From: Melioribacter sp051488685
GTDB taxonomy: Bacteria; Bacteroidota; Ignavibacteria; Ignavibacteriales; Melioribacteraceae
Direction: 5' to 3'
Length of the DNA stretch: 64,000 nt
Assembly (NCBI RefSeq): GCF_051488685.1
Contig: NZ_JBPSEH010000007.1
Coordinates: forward strand, 1-64,000
The notes beneath the pieces were generated by a model, which made no database searches, was not told where the DNA came from, and saw only the letters and a program-made list of their open reading frames with translations. Shown one piece after another: positions 22,350-31,502 of this stretch; the first letter of the stretch is position 1; every line of letters starts with the position of its first letter. The translations under genes and the position numbers were made by a program.

Positions 22350-23989
22350 TAGTATTACTGATCTTCATCTTCTTGCAAAGCTGCGCCAATCAACTACCTC
22401 CAGGAGGTGGACCCGAAGACACAATGCCGCCGTCTGTAGTCGAAGTCAATCCTCCACCAGGCTCCACAAATTTTAATGGAAATTCAATCGAGGTTACTTT
22501 TAGCGAATACATTAATAAAAGTTCTGTGCGTAATGCCATCTTTGTTTCCCCACCTCTGAAATATCCCATTAAATACAGGTGGAGTGGTACAACATTACGA
22601 CTCGAATTGAGGGATACACTTAGGAGGAATACGACCTATACGATTACAATTGGAGCTGAAGTTGAGGACTATAATAGCCGAAATAAAATGCTCGAGCCTT
22701 ATACGTTTGCTTTCTCAACTGGCAATACAATTGATGTTGGAAAAGTTGCCGGGAAAGTCTACGATGACAATCCCTCCGGCGTTATGATTTTAGCATTTAA
22801 ACACAACGCAGGGACGGAAGATCTTTCTATGAAAGAACCCGATTATATTTCTCAAGTTGGCAAGAATGGGCGTTACATGCTACTCGGACTGAGTAATGGT
22901 GAATATGATGTAATAGCGATTAAAGATAAACTGAACGACCTGAAATATCAAATTAATGATGATTATTACGGCGTACAATTTAAAAGAGTTATAATCGACG
23001 AGGGGAATAAGGAAATTAACGATCTCGATTTTATGTTAACTTTGGGCGACACAATCCCTCCCAAATTATCCGATGCCAGAGCTATAGATAGTTATCGGTA
23101 TTTAATAGAATTTAACGAATCAGTTGATAGCACTAAGATAAACTCCACTAATTTTTATTTAGTCGATTCGCTGACAGAAAAGAGATTTGATCCGCGCTTC
23201 TTTTATAAAGGGAAAGGGAAGAAAAATCAATTTTATATTTCCTTGCAGGACACATTGCCTAAAAGTGGTAAAACTTTTCTCGTAGCGGAAAATATTCCCG
23301 ATTTAAATGGCAATTTGAATACACGTGATATTATTCCAATAACGCCAATTTCTAAGGAAGATACCTCAGCCCCCGCATTTATCGGTATCGAAGGCGTTTA
23401 TCCGGAAAATAAAATCGATTATGAAAATCCTGTAATTAGATGCACTTTCGACGAAGGTTTTGCTTTCCCCGATAGTTTTATTGTTGTCTCCGATAAAAAA
23501 GGTAATAGTTTCTCATATCGACTCGAAAAAATAGACGATGCGGCTTTCAATATAATCCTCAAATCGAGACTTCGTCAGGCATCCGAATATGAATTGAAAA
23601 TCAATCTGAGTAAAATAACCGATCTGCAAGGAAATAAAGCCGATTCAGTTCTCTCGGTAAATTTTACAACGGCAAATGAACTTGAATTTTCTGCTGTATC
23701 TGGAAACGTCATATCTAATAGAGACAGTTCGAATATTTATATCGTGTTAAAAAGTGTCGACACGGGAAAAAATTATATTAAAAAAGCTGTAGCTAATAAA
23801 TTCGAAATAAACAAAGTAATACCTGGTAAATACGTAATGTGGAACTTTGTCGATTCAGACGGTAACGGTAGCTATTCTTATGGAAGTATTAAGCCGTATA
23901 GATATGCTGAGAAATTCAGTTATTATCCGGATACATTAAATCTGAGAGCACGTTGGCCTGTTGGAGGTATTAATTTATATTGTAAATAA
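22325..23989 (+). CDS. Lipoprotein with bacterial Ig-like domain
   Basis: A 554-residue surface or periplasmic lipoprotein: a hydrophobic leader ends in the lipobox FLQSC (Cys at about residue 20). The N-terminal domain (PPSVVEVNPPPGSTNFNG... IEVTFSEYINKSSV... TYTITIGAEVEDYNSRNKM) is an SbsA/Big_5-type Ig-like fold. At least two further beta-sandwich repeats follow (near residues 245 and 350). Such proteins are common in Bacteroidota next to cell-envelope genes. The biochemical function is unknown. It meets namZ tail to tail with no gap. Confidence 0.75.
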   Translation: MAKKSEQLIVLLIFIFLQSCANQLPPGGGPEDTMPPSVVEVNPPPGSTNFNGNSIEVTFSEYINKSSVRNAIFVSPPLKYPIKYRWSGTTLRLELRDTLRRNTTYTITIGAEVEDYNSRNKMLEPYTFAFSTGNTIDVGKVAGKVYDDNPSGVMILAFKHNAGTEDLSMKEPDYISQVGKNGRYMLLGLSNGEYDVIAIKDKLNDLKYQINDDYYGVQFKRVIIDEGNKEINDLDFMLTLGDTIPPKLSDARAIDSYRYLIEFNESVDSTKINSTNFYLVDSLTEKRFDPRFFYKGKGKKNQFYISLQDTLPKSGKTFLVAENIPDLNGNLNTRDIIPITPISKEDTSAPAFIGIEGVYPENKIDYENPVIRCTFDEGFAFPDSFIVVSDKKGNSFSYRLEKIDDAAFNIILKSRLRQASEYELKINLSKITDLQGNKADSVLSVNFTTANELEFSAVSGNVISNRDSSNIYIVLKSVDTGKNYIKKAVANKFEINKVIPGKYVMWNFVDSDGNGSYSYGSIKPYRYAEKFSYYPDTLNLRARWPVGGINLYCK

Positions 23990-25216
23990 TTATTTATAAA
24001 TCCAGTATTTCTTAATTACACTCTTATATCTATCCAATCCTTCAGTTAATAACTCTTTAATGTCTTCCACCTTATAATTTTTTATAAATGCTTTTCTTAT
24101 TTTGTCGGTACCCATAACCAGGTCGAACATTTTAATTCGTGAAGAATCGGCGAGAGCGAAAAGATTTTTATCGGGATACAGTTCGTTATGAACTTGCATA
24201 AAATAGAACTGGACTAACAATAAATTCGCTGCGTCTTTATTAGTAATATAAAATTGTACACCGTTGAGTACCACATCTTTCCATTTACCATAATAGGGTT
24301 TGTAAGAAATAGGCCGAAATTTAACTCCCTTTAAGTTGAGGGCATTCATCTTATCGGCGAGTAGATCTGGATCAATCCATTCAGCTGCAAATGTCCTGAA
24401 AGGGAGCGTATAGCCAACTCCGATCGAAACTACGTTGAGTTCTCCCAGTATGCCTGAAGCAGCCATATAAAATGGGGTATCGGAATCGGGGACGTGATTT
24501 GAAGTGGGGACCCATAATAATCCTGTTTCGTTATAATTCATTGTTCGCTTCCAGCCTTCCATTGGAATTATTTTCAGATTGCATTTTTTACCTTTCGGTT
24601 TAAGGATTTCCTCGTTTATAAAACTCCCAAGTTCACCTGGTGTCAGTCCGTATACATAGGGTATCGGGAAATATCCAACAAATGATTGGAAGAGTGTATC
24701 GAGCGGTGGGCCTTCGACTTTATGACCATTAATCGGATTTGGGCGGTCGAGAATTACAAATTCGATATTATTTTCTGCCGCTGCTTCCATCGCCATTCCA
24801 AGTGTAGTAATGTAAGTGTAAGAACGCAGACCTACATCCTGAATGTCATAAACAAGGATATCAATTTCTTCCATCATTTCTTTGGTCGGTTTTTTGGTCT
24901 CGCCGTAGAGCGAGAATACTTTTATATTTTTATACTCCTCCGAGCTGATATATTCCCCTGCACTTTTACTGCCACGTAGTCCGTGTTCGGGTGTAAAAAT
25001 TGCCTTTAGATTAATCTTTTCTGTATTGAGAAAAATATCTACAGTAGAGATTAAGTCTTTATTGACTCCTGTGGAATTAGTAATCAGGCCGATGCGTTTT
25101 CCCGATAGCTCGCGAAAATTGTCTCTGACCAACACATCGATTCCCGGTAAAACCGTTTGAGCTGTATACCCATAGTTTATAAATAGTATTATGAGTAAAA
25201 CAGAAATTTTTCTCAT
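23990..25216 (-). CDS. namZ: Exo-beta-N-acetylmuramidase NamZ-like (DUF1343)
   Basis: A 408-residue exported protein (signal peptide with cleavage after YGYTA). Family features: RIGLITNSTGV, IFTPEHGLRGSKSAG, DIQDVGLRSYTYITTLGMAMEAA, and FVILDRPNPINGHKVEGP. DUF1343 members such as B. subtilis NamZ (GH171) release N-acetylmuramic acid from the non-reducing end of peptidoglycan fragments. It overlaps fchA by 4 bp, so it is co-translated with the histidine-degradation genes, an odd pairing. Confidence 0.85.
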   Translation of the reverse strand: MRKISVLLIILFINYGYTAQTVLPGIDVLVRDNFRELSGKRIGLITNSTGVNKDLISTVDIFLNTEKINLKAIFTPEHGLRGSKSAGEYISSEEYKNIKVFSLYGETKKPTKEMMEEIDILVYDIQDVGLRSYTYITTLGMAMEAAAENNIEFVILDRPNPINGHKVEGPPLDTLFQSFVGYFPIPYVYGLTPGELGSFINEEILKPKGKKCNLKIIPMEGWKRTMNYNETGLLWVPTSNHVPDSDTPFYMAASGILGELNVVSIGVGYTLPFRTFAAEWIDPDLLADKMNALNLKGVKFRPISYKPYYGKWKDVVLNGVQFYITNKDAANLLLVQFYFMQVHNELYPDKNLFALADSSRIKMFDLVMGTDKIRKAFIKNYKVEDIKELLTEGLDRYKSVIKKYWIYK

Positions 25217-25842
25217 AGAGTGAGTGAGTCTTTAATAATGTTGGTTATTAATCTTACGTTATGATTAACATCGTCGAGTAAAGCATTGGCACTTTTAAGA
25301 ATTTCGTGTGCAATTGTCTTATTATCGAGCGAGCCTAAATTGATCAAAATATTTAAATAAGCTCCATTGGCTGCTGCGCCTATAAGTGTAGCTGCAACGC
25401 CCGCATCCGATATTGAATTCCGGTTCCCTTTCTCGGCCACGGTCTTAATATGAATAAAAACAGCTGAGCAGTTTTTTAAAACTTCCATCGGAATAGCAGC
25501 TGCTTCGAGTGTTGCATTCTGAATTTCTTTTTTTCTTGTCTCAGCCTGTTCTTCATTTTCTTTGGGAAGTTTATAAGATTCCATAACTTTGTTAAATGCT
25601 TCGTTGTCCTTCTCAGCCAGAATTAAAAAGTTTTTCTGGTAAGTGCTGAGCTTATCTTTTGTCTCTTCGATTTCTTTCTCTACGTCGGCATATTTTTTCT
25701 TCCCGATTGTTAAATTGCAAACCATAATGCCGAGACTCGAAGCGAGGGCTCCACAAAATGCAGCTACGTTTCCTCCACCAGGAGTTGGAGATGAAGATGC
25801 AATTTCATCAAGGTATTGTTCAATTGTTTTTTTAATATCCAT
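25213..25842 (-). CDS. fchA: Cyclodeaminase/cyclohydrolase family protein (formimidoyl-THF cyclodeaminase)
   Basis: A 209-residue all-helical FTCD_C-family protein with the substrate loop SSPTPGGGNVAAFCGALASS near residues 16-35. It would convert 5-formimidoyl-tetrahydrofolate to methenyl-tetrahydrofolate and ammonia, completing the step begun by FtcD just upstream. In mammals both activities sit in one chain; here they are separate genes 17 bp apart. Confidence 0.88.
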   Translation of the reverse strand: MDIKKTIEQYLDEIASSSPTPGGGNVAAFCGALASSLGIMVCNLTIGKKKYADVEKEIEETKDKLSTYQKNFLILAEKDNEAFNKVMESYKLPKENEEQAETRKKEIQNATLEAAAIPMEVLKNCSAVFIHIKTVAEKGNRNSISDAGVAATLIGAAANGAYLNILINLGSLDNKTIAHEILKSANALLDDVNHNVRLITNIIKDSLTL

Positions 25843-25859
25843 ATTAAAATTTCCTTTTT

Positions 25860-26876
25860 TTATATCATGTATTCGATAATTTTTTCTTCGGGCTTGAAGG
25901 GGGCTAAATAATTCAGACCGAGATTTTCAATTGCCGCATTGATTAGATCTCTTTCGTTATTGGTTTTGTCCTTTGTATAAAATTTTCCTGCCATTAAGAG
26001 AGCTTCTTTAGGAACAAGACCGACAATTTCACTCCCTTTTACTTTGACTCCTAAGCGGTTTGCTTCCTTTTTAACTTCTTCAAAAGCTACATGGAGAGGG
26101 GTAACCTTGTAATTAGTAAGATTCATAGAAACCTGAGTCAAATTAAATTTTTCGAGTGCAACACCCATCCCTTTAACTGATTTTAATCTGCCAGGAACTT
26201 TAATGGTTTTGCCATCTTTTTTGAGTATGTTGCCATTTTTGTCGCGTTTTGGATAGCCGCTTTCTCTCAATACTTCGGCTATTTCTTTTGCATAAGATAA
26301 ATCAGTGGAATCGATGTTTACATTATAAGCAATAAGGAAAAAGCGAGCACCCGTTACAATTGCTCCCAATTTTGGATTAAAGACTGCTGGTCCGTAGTCA
26401 GGCTGCCATTCAGGGTCTTTTAATTTTTCTTCGAGTCCTTCATATTCACCTTTTCGAATGTTAGCAAGATTTTGTCTTTCAGGTTTGCGTGCTGAATATT
26501 CGTAGAGATAGACCGGGACGTTTAGTTTTTCTGAAATAATTTCAGCATACTTTTCAGATATTTTTACACATTCTTCCATAGTACTGTCGGAAATGGGAAT
26601 AAACGGCACGACATCGATAGCTCCGATTCTTGGATGTTCGCCTTTGTGATATCTCATATCAATATGTTCTGCTGCAGCTATACTCGCATTGACTGCTCCT
26701 TCGAGAATTCCCTCGTCTGTGCCTGCCATGGTTACAACTACCCGATTATAATCTTCATCCGGCTCGAGATTCAATAACTTTACTCCTTTTGTCGAATCGA
26801 TTGCCGATTTTATTGCTTCAAAAGTTATCTGGTTTTTCCCTTCGCTGAAATTGGGAACGCATTCAATAATTTTCAT
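25860..26876 (-). CDS. ftcD: Glutamate formimidoyltransferase
   Basis: A 338-residue protein beginning MKIIECVPNFSEGKNQ, the hallmark of this family. It also contains YNRVVVTMAGTDEG, HPRIGAIDVVPFIPI and SLTNYKVTPLHV-like segments. It moves the formimino group from N-formimidoyl-glutamate, a histidine breakdown product, to tetrahydrofolate. It lies two bases after hutI, in one operon with fchA. Confidence 0.95.
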   Translation of the reverse strand: MKIIECVPNFSEGKNQITFEAIKSAIDSTKGVKLLNLEPDEDYNRVVVTMAGTDEGILEGAVNASIAAAEHIDMRYHKGEHPRIGAIDVVPFIPISDSTMEECVKISEKYAEIISEKLNVPVYLYEYSARKPERQNLANIRKGEYEGLEEKLKDPEWQPDYGPAVFNPKLGAIVTGARFFLIAYNVNIDSTDLSYAKEIAEVLRESGYPKRDKNGNILKKDGKTIKVPGRLKSVKGMGVALEKFNLTQVSMNLTNYKVTPLHVAFEEVKKEANRLGVKVKGSEIVGLVPKEALLMAGKFYTKDKTNNERDLINAAIENLGLNYLAPFKPEEKIIEYMI

Positions 26877-26878
26877 GA

Positions 26879-28132
26879 TTACTCCATTTCGCGTTTATAT
26901 ATTATTTTCCCTTTCTTAATGGTCATTACGTTTAGATTATTGCCGATACTATAAATTATTTCAGAAATTTCTTTTGCTTTCAATAAGGCAAAGTCAGCCT
27001 GTTTTCCAATTTCAATACTACCGAGAAGGTTGTTCATTCCAATTGCTTTTGCTGCATTAATTGTAGTGGCAGAAATTATCTCTTCGACTGACATTTTCAT
27101 TTTTAATGCCGCCAGACTCATAATAAAATGAAAATCGGCAATATGCGAACTGCCTGGATTAAAATCCGTTGATAATGCAACCGTAGCGTTACGATCGATT
27201 AATTTCCTGGCGGGAGCGTAATTATAGTCAAGAAAAAAAGATACTCCAGGCAGCAAAACAGCCGTTAATTCTGAATTTGCAATTTTATCGATCTCATTAT
27301 CATCAACTATTTCGAGATGATCAACCGAATAGGCCGAATGTTTAAGAGCCACTTCGATTCCACCTATGCTGTGAAATTGATTGGTATGAAGTCTCAGTTT
27401 AAATCCCAGCTCTTTTGCCTTTTTAAAAATTAAATCAGTTTCTTCTGGACTGAAAGCTGTTTTTTCGCAAAATACATCTGTAAAATCCGCCAGAGCATTT
27501 TTGCTGATATAAGGTAAAAGTTCATCGGTGATTAATTTCAAGTACGCCGAATGATCGTTTTTGTATTCAGGTGGATAAGTATGAGCTCCGAGAAATGTGG
27601 GAATAATATCAATCTGTGAATTTTTTTTGAAGTAATTTATTACCTGCAAAAGTTTAATTTCGTCGTAATAGCTCAAGCCGTATCCGCTTTTTATTTCGAG
27701 GGTTGTAATTCCCTGAGAAATAAATTTTTTTATTCGGGGAGAAAGGAGTCGAATTAATTCATCGTGCGAAGCCCGTCTTACTGAATTTACAGTTGAAATA
27801 ATACCTCCACCTTCTTCGGCAATTATTTCATAGGATTTGCCCAATAATCGCATCAAGAATTCTTTTGAACGATTTCCGGCAAAAGCGCTGTGCGTATGGC
27901 ATTCAACAAAACCGGGCAAAACCAATAAACCTTCGGCGTCGATTATTTCGTCTGCATTAATTCGAGAGAGCGATGAGTTCGGCAGTATATCTTTTATCCA
28001 TCCGTCTTCAATATAAATCGAATGTCCTGTCAAAATATCCAGATCATTCATTCGCTTGCCCGATTTTGAGTTTTGTCCAGATGTATTAACAGTAACAATC
28101 TGATCTGGATTTTTGATTAAAAGATTCACCAA
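26879..28132 (-). CDS. hutI: Imidazolonepropionase
   Basis: A 417-residue amidohydrolase that opens imidazolone propionate to formimidoylglutamate in histidine breakdown. Metal and substrate motifs: ECHTHSAFAGNRSKEF, IKSGYGLSYYDE, LHTNQFHSIGG, VDHLEIVDD and ALSTDFNPGS. The start is TTG at 28132 or GTG at 28129, with AAGG upstream; either keeps the N-terminal beta domain. hutH and hutU, needed for the first two steps, are not in the window. Confidence 0.95.
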   Translation of the reverse strand: MVNLLIKNPDQIVTVNTSGQNSKSGKRMNDLDILTGHSIYIEDGWIKDILPNSSLSRINADEIIDAEGLLVLPGFVECHTHSAFAGNRSKEFLMRLLGKSYEIIAEEGGGIISTVNSVRRASHDELIRLLSPRIKKFISQGITTLEIKSGYGLSYYDEIKLLQVINYFKKNSQIDIIPTFLGAHTYPPEYKNDHSAYLKLITDELLPYISKNALADFTDVFCEKTAFSPEETDLIFKKAKELGFKLRLHTNQFHSIGGIEVALKHSAYSVDHLEIVDDNEIDKIANSELTAVLLPGVSFFLDYNYAPARKLIDRNATVALSTDFNPGSSHIADFHFIMSLAALKMKMSVEEIISATTINAAKAIGMNNLLGSIEIGKQADFALLKAKEISEIIYSIGNNLNVMTIKKGKIIYKREME

Positions 28133-28249
28133 AAAATACCTTAATTTTTGTTTGAATTAATATATAGAATAAAGTCGTCTATTTCTAATTTTTGTTAAAG
28201 GGCATAATATTTCGTATTTTTCGAAAATAAAAAAAAGGATCTTACCAAA

Positions 28250-29737
28250 ATGCCTTCAACGTTTAAAATCCTTTTTGTAACCCCTGAGGCAGTCCCATTT
28301 GTTAAAACTGGTGGTGTGGCCGATGTATCTTCTGCGCTCCCCCAGCGTTTACAGGAAATGGGTCACGACGTTCGTATTATATTGCCCAAATACGGTGCAA
28401 TTGACGAACGAAAATTTAAGATTCACGAGGTGGTTAGATTAAAGGATATTACGGTTAAGATTGCCGATAAAGATGTCGTTTTTTCGCTGAGATCTTCATT
28501 TTTAGTGGGACCAAAGGCACGCGTACAAATTTATTTTCTTGATAATCCCGAATATTTCGGGAATCGTCACAGTCTTTATGCCGATCCGATTACCGGCGAA
28601 GAATTTCCTGACAATGACGAGCGTTTTATATTATTTGCAAAAGCTGTATTCGAACTGATGCTCAAGCTCGGATGGACTCCTGACGTGATCCATTGTAACG
28701 ACTGGCAGAGTGGTCTGGTGCCTGTTTATATGAAAACAATTTATAAAGACGAGCCGCAATTTTCATCTACTAAAACTTTACTTACAATCCACAATATATT
28801 TCAGCAGGGGGAATTTCCTCTCTCCTCATTCGAAAAAACAGGATTACCTGAAAAATTGGCTTCCGAAGAGGGATTGTTCCACAATAACAAAGTTAATTTT
28901 CTAAAAGGCGGTATCTTATTTGCAGACAAAATAAATACAGTAAGTGAAACTTATGCCAGGGAATTGACAACGTCAAAGATCAACAGTGCAGGTTTGAATC
29001 ACTATCTTAAAAAAAGAAGTAAAGATTTATTGGGAATCGTAAATGGTATCGACAGATTGATCTGGGACCCGGAAAAAGACACAAAAATACCCCAGAAGTA
29101 CTCTATCAAAAAACTCGACAATAAGAAAGAAAATAAAAGAATATTGTCGGAAAATTTCGGCTTTGAATATGAAGAAAGCGTTCCAATCATTGGAGTAATC
29201 TCGCGTCTGACGGATGAAAAAGGAATGGATCTACTTCAGAAAGCTCTTCCTCAATTGATGAAACTAAATATTAAGATGGTATTACTGGGAACAGGCGATA
29301 AAAAATATACAAAATTTTTCAGTGATGTTGCGACAAAATACCGAGGTAAATTTTCGTGTTTCGTCGGATTCGACGAAGACCTTGCTCATTTAATCGAAGC
29401 TGGCGCCGATATGTTCCTAATGCCGTCGAAAATCGAGCCATGTGGACTCAATCAACTTTATAGTCTTAAGTATGGCACAGTTCCGATTGTGCACAAAACC
29501 GGTGGTCTGGCAGATACAATTATTCAATTTGATGAAAAGACAAAAACCGGAAACGGGTTTGTATTTGAAAAATATACTGTAACCGATTTACTCGGAGCCG
29601 TAAAGAGAGCTCTTAAACTTTATAATGAAAACAAAGAATTGTGGACGGAATTGATGAAGATTGGGATGAGAGGGGATTACAGCTGGCTGAGTTCGGCTAA
29701 AAAATATGTTGAACTTTATAAAAAGTTAATTGATTAA
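28250..29737 (+). CDS. glgA: Glycogen (starch) synthase
   Basis: A 495-residue GT5 glycosyltransferase that builds alpha-1,4-glucan from ADP-glucose. The N-terminal ADP-glucose loop is VKTGGVADVSSALP (the KTGGL-type motif). VIHCNDWQSGLVPVY and the C-terminal GT-B signature MPSKIEPCGLNQLYSLKYGTVPIVHKTGGL (two adjoining family blocks) are intact. SD AAGGA precedes ATG 28250. It is divergent from hutI and overlaps the next gene by one base. No branching enzyme or glgC is nearby. Confidence 0.95.
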   Translation: MPSTFKILFVTPEAVPFVKTGGVADVSSALPQRLQEMGHDVRIILPKYGAIDERKFKIHEVVRLKDITVKIADKDVVFSLRSSFLVGPKARVQIYFLDNPEYFGNRHSLYADPITGEEFPDNDERFILFAKAVFELMLKLGWTPDVIHCNDWQSGLVPVYMKTIYKDEPQFSSTKTLLTIHNIFQQGEFPLSSFEKTGLPEKLASEEGLFHNNKVNFLKGGILFADKINTVSETYARELTTSKINSAGLNHYLKKRSKDLLGIVNGIDRLIWDPEKDTKIPQKYSIKKLDNKKENKRILSENFGFEYEESVPIIGVISRLTDEKGMDLLQKALPQLMKLNIKMVLLGTGDKKYTKFFSDVATKYRGKFSCFVGFDEDLAHLIEAGADMFLMPSKIEPCGLNQLYSLKYGTVPIVHKTGGLADTIIQFDEKTKTGNGFVFEKYTVTDLLGAVKRALKLYNENKELWTELMKIGMRGDYSWLSSAKKYVELYKKLID

Positions 29738-30315
29738 TGCGACCTGCTTTATTTCTGGATCGAGATGGAACAATAAATCATGATCCGGGTTACATACGCG
29801 ACCCGGATGTAGTCCGTTTGATTGAAGGTGTTGCCGAGAACCTGAAAAATCTCAAAGAGAGATTTGGTTTCAAACTGATTATAATTTCAAATCAAGCTGG
29901 TGTGGCAAAGGGACTGATGACCATTGAAGAGGTCGAAGCGGTTAACAAAAGAGTGAAAGATTTACTCGAACAATGCGGTGTGGTTATTGATGCCATCTAC
30001 TATTGTCCTTATCATCCCGATTTTGACCCACCAGAAAAATCAAATTGTCGGAAACCTTCTCCGTTTATGATTTTACAAGCTGCTAAAGATCATAATATTG
30101 ATCTTTCGAAATCTTTTATGATTGGCGACAGAGCAAGCGATATTGAAGCCGGTATCAATGCCAAAATTAAAACAATATTGATTGCAAATGAAAACTGTAA
30201 GACGGAGATTGAAAACTTGATTAATGACGGTAAAAAACCCAATTTTGTAGCCACTGATTTTTATGAAATCAACAAATTTATTACCCAAAGTTTTGAGGAG
30301 GATAATAATTGCTAA
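29737..30315 (+). CDS. HAD phosphatase, GmhB-like (heptose-1,7-bisphosphate 7-phosphatase or histidinol-phosphatase)
   Basis: A 192-residue HAD-IIIA phosphatase: catalytic Asp pair in LFLDRDGTINHDPGYI, motif II in IIISNQAGVAKG, and motif IV in FMIGDRASDIEAGINA. The zinc loop of GmhB proteins (CxH...CxC) is only partly kept: CPYH is present, but the second pair reads SNCRKP with one Cys replaced. Likely role is ADP-heptose synthesis for lipopolysaccharide. Histidinol-phosphate phosphatase is the alternative. Start overlaps the glgA stop. Confidence 0.8.
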   Translation: MRPALFLDRDGTINHDPGYIRDPDVVRLIEGVAENLKNLKERFGFKLIIISNQAGVAKGLMTIEEVEAVNKRVKDLLEQCGVVIDAIYYCPYHPDFDPPEKSNCRKPSPFMILQAAKDHNIDLSKSFMIGDRASDIEAGINAKIKTILIANENCKTEIENLINDGKKPNFVATDFYEINKFITQSFEEDNNC

Positions 30316-31499
30316 GTAAAATTAAACTGATTATTCCAGTTATCTTCGGATTTTTGTTGGTTTCATGTAATCAGGATCCGACCTCCGTGGGATACGATTT
30401 AATAAAAGATGATGCCACTCTTTCATTTCACCAGTTTGACACCGATTCCGTTAATGTGAGACTGAATTCATATACATTTCAGCGCAATTTGTCGCTGGGT
30501 GTAGCCAGCAAATTACTTTTGGGTAAGAACGATAAATATGAAGCTCAGGCACTGCTGAGATATGAATTTTCACTGCCCGACTCCGTTATTACTTTGGTAA
30601 AGGAGAATAATCTGAACATCGCCGAAGCTTCAATTTACGTAAAGTTGAAGTATTATCTCGGCGGTAAATCCCTGCCATTCAACTTTACTGTTCACCGTAT
30701 AACCAGCAGCTGGAGTACTGCAAGTTTTAATACCGACAGTCTCAACTTGTTACAGTATGAATCCCGGGATATTGCATACGAAAAAGCAATCGACGATACA
30801 TCGATTGCCTTTAAAATTGACCCTTCCGTAGTTCTCGAATGGATTAAGTTCAGTGTGGATTCAAACTCTGCCGAACCTAATTATGGAATTCTGATAAAGC
30901 CCACTCATGATACTCAGAGGATTGTAGGTTTTAATGCATATCAACTTTTTACGGATTCCGACCTGCCATCTTTGACAATTATGTATGGTAGAAATGAAGT
31001 AACGGATACTCTATCGACGCTTCCATCTATGGATCTACATGCCATTAAGGGCGAACCGGAAACGTCGGACAACGACATCGTATTACAGGGCGGTTTGTTC
31101 AATAGAGGCTTCCTCTATTTTGACCTTGCTGTATTGCCTAAGAATATAATTATTAACAAAGCAGAACTTGAGTTATATGTAGATGAATTAAAAACTTTTG
31201 ATGGCGAACCGGCTTCCGATTCAATTATAGTTAAAGTGCTGGGGGACAGTACTAAAAAAACTTATACATCCGACAGTACAATCACGACAATTCTATCGAG
31301 GAGTGGCAATAAATTCTCGGGAGATATTGCCTGGATTGTTCAGAAATGGATTTCCGATACTTCTTACACAAATCAGGGACTCGAATTATATCTTGCGGAC
31401 GAAAAAGAATCGCTTGCAACAATCTGGATTCATGGCACCCACTCAGTGAATGCCGACACCCGTCCGAAACTAAAAATTACTTATTTAAAGAGTAGATAG
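30309..31499 (+). CDS. Lipoprotein, DUF4270-like
   Basis: A 396-residue lipoprotein with leader and lipobox LLVSC (Cys about residue 20), then CNQDPTSVGYDLIKDD, which resembles the start of DUF4270 proteins. In Bacteroidota such genes often sit next to glgA, as here. The rest is beta-rich with two similar halves, each ending with RIV/TRPKLKITY-like strands of the DNRLRE type. Start is TTG 30309 behind a perfect AGGAGG. Function is unknown; export to the outer membrane is expected. Confidence 0.65.
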   Translation: MLSKIKLIIPVIFGFLLVSCNQDPTSVGYDLIKDDATLSFHQFDTDSVNVRLNSYTFQRNLSLGVASKLLLGKNDKYEAQALLRYEFSLPDSVITLVKENNLNIAEASIYVKLKYYLGGKSLPFNFTVHRITSSWSTASFNTDSLNLLQYESRDIAYEKAIDDTSIAFKIDPSVVLEWIKFSVDSNSAEPNYGILIKPTHDTQRIVGFNAYQLFTDSDLPSLTIMYGRNEVTDTLSTLPSMDLHAIKGEPETSDNDIVLQGGLFNRGFLYFDLAVLPKNIIINKAELELYVDELKTFDGEPASDSIIVKVLGDSTKKTYTSDSTITTILSRSGNKFSGDIAWIVQKWISDTSYTNQGLELYLADEKESLATIWIHGTHSVNADTRPKLKITYLKSR

Positions 31500-31502
31500 T
31501 TT

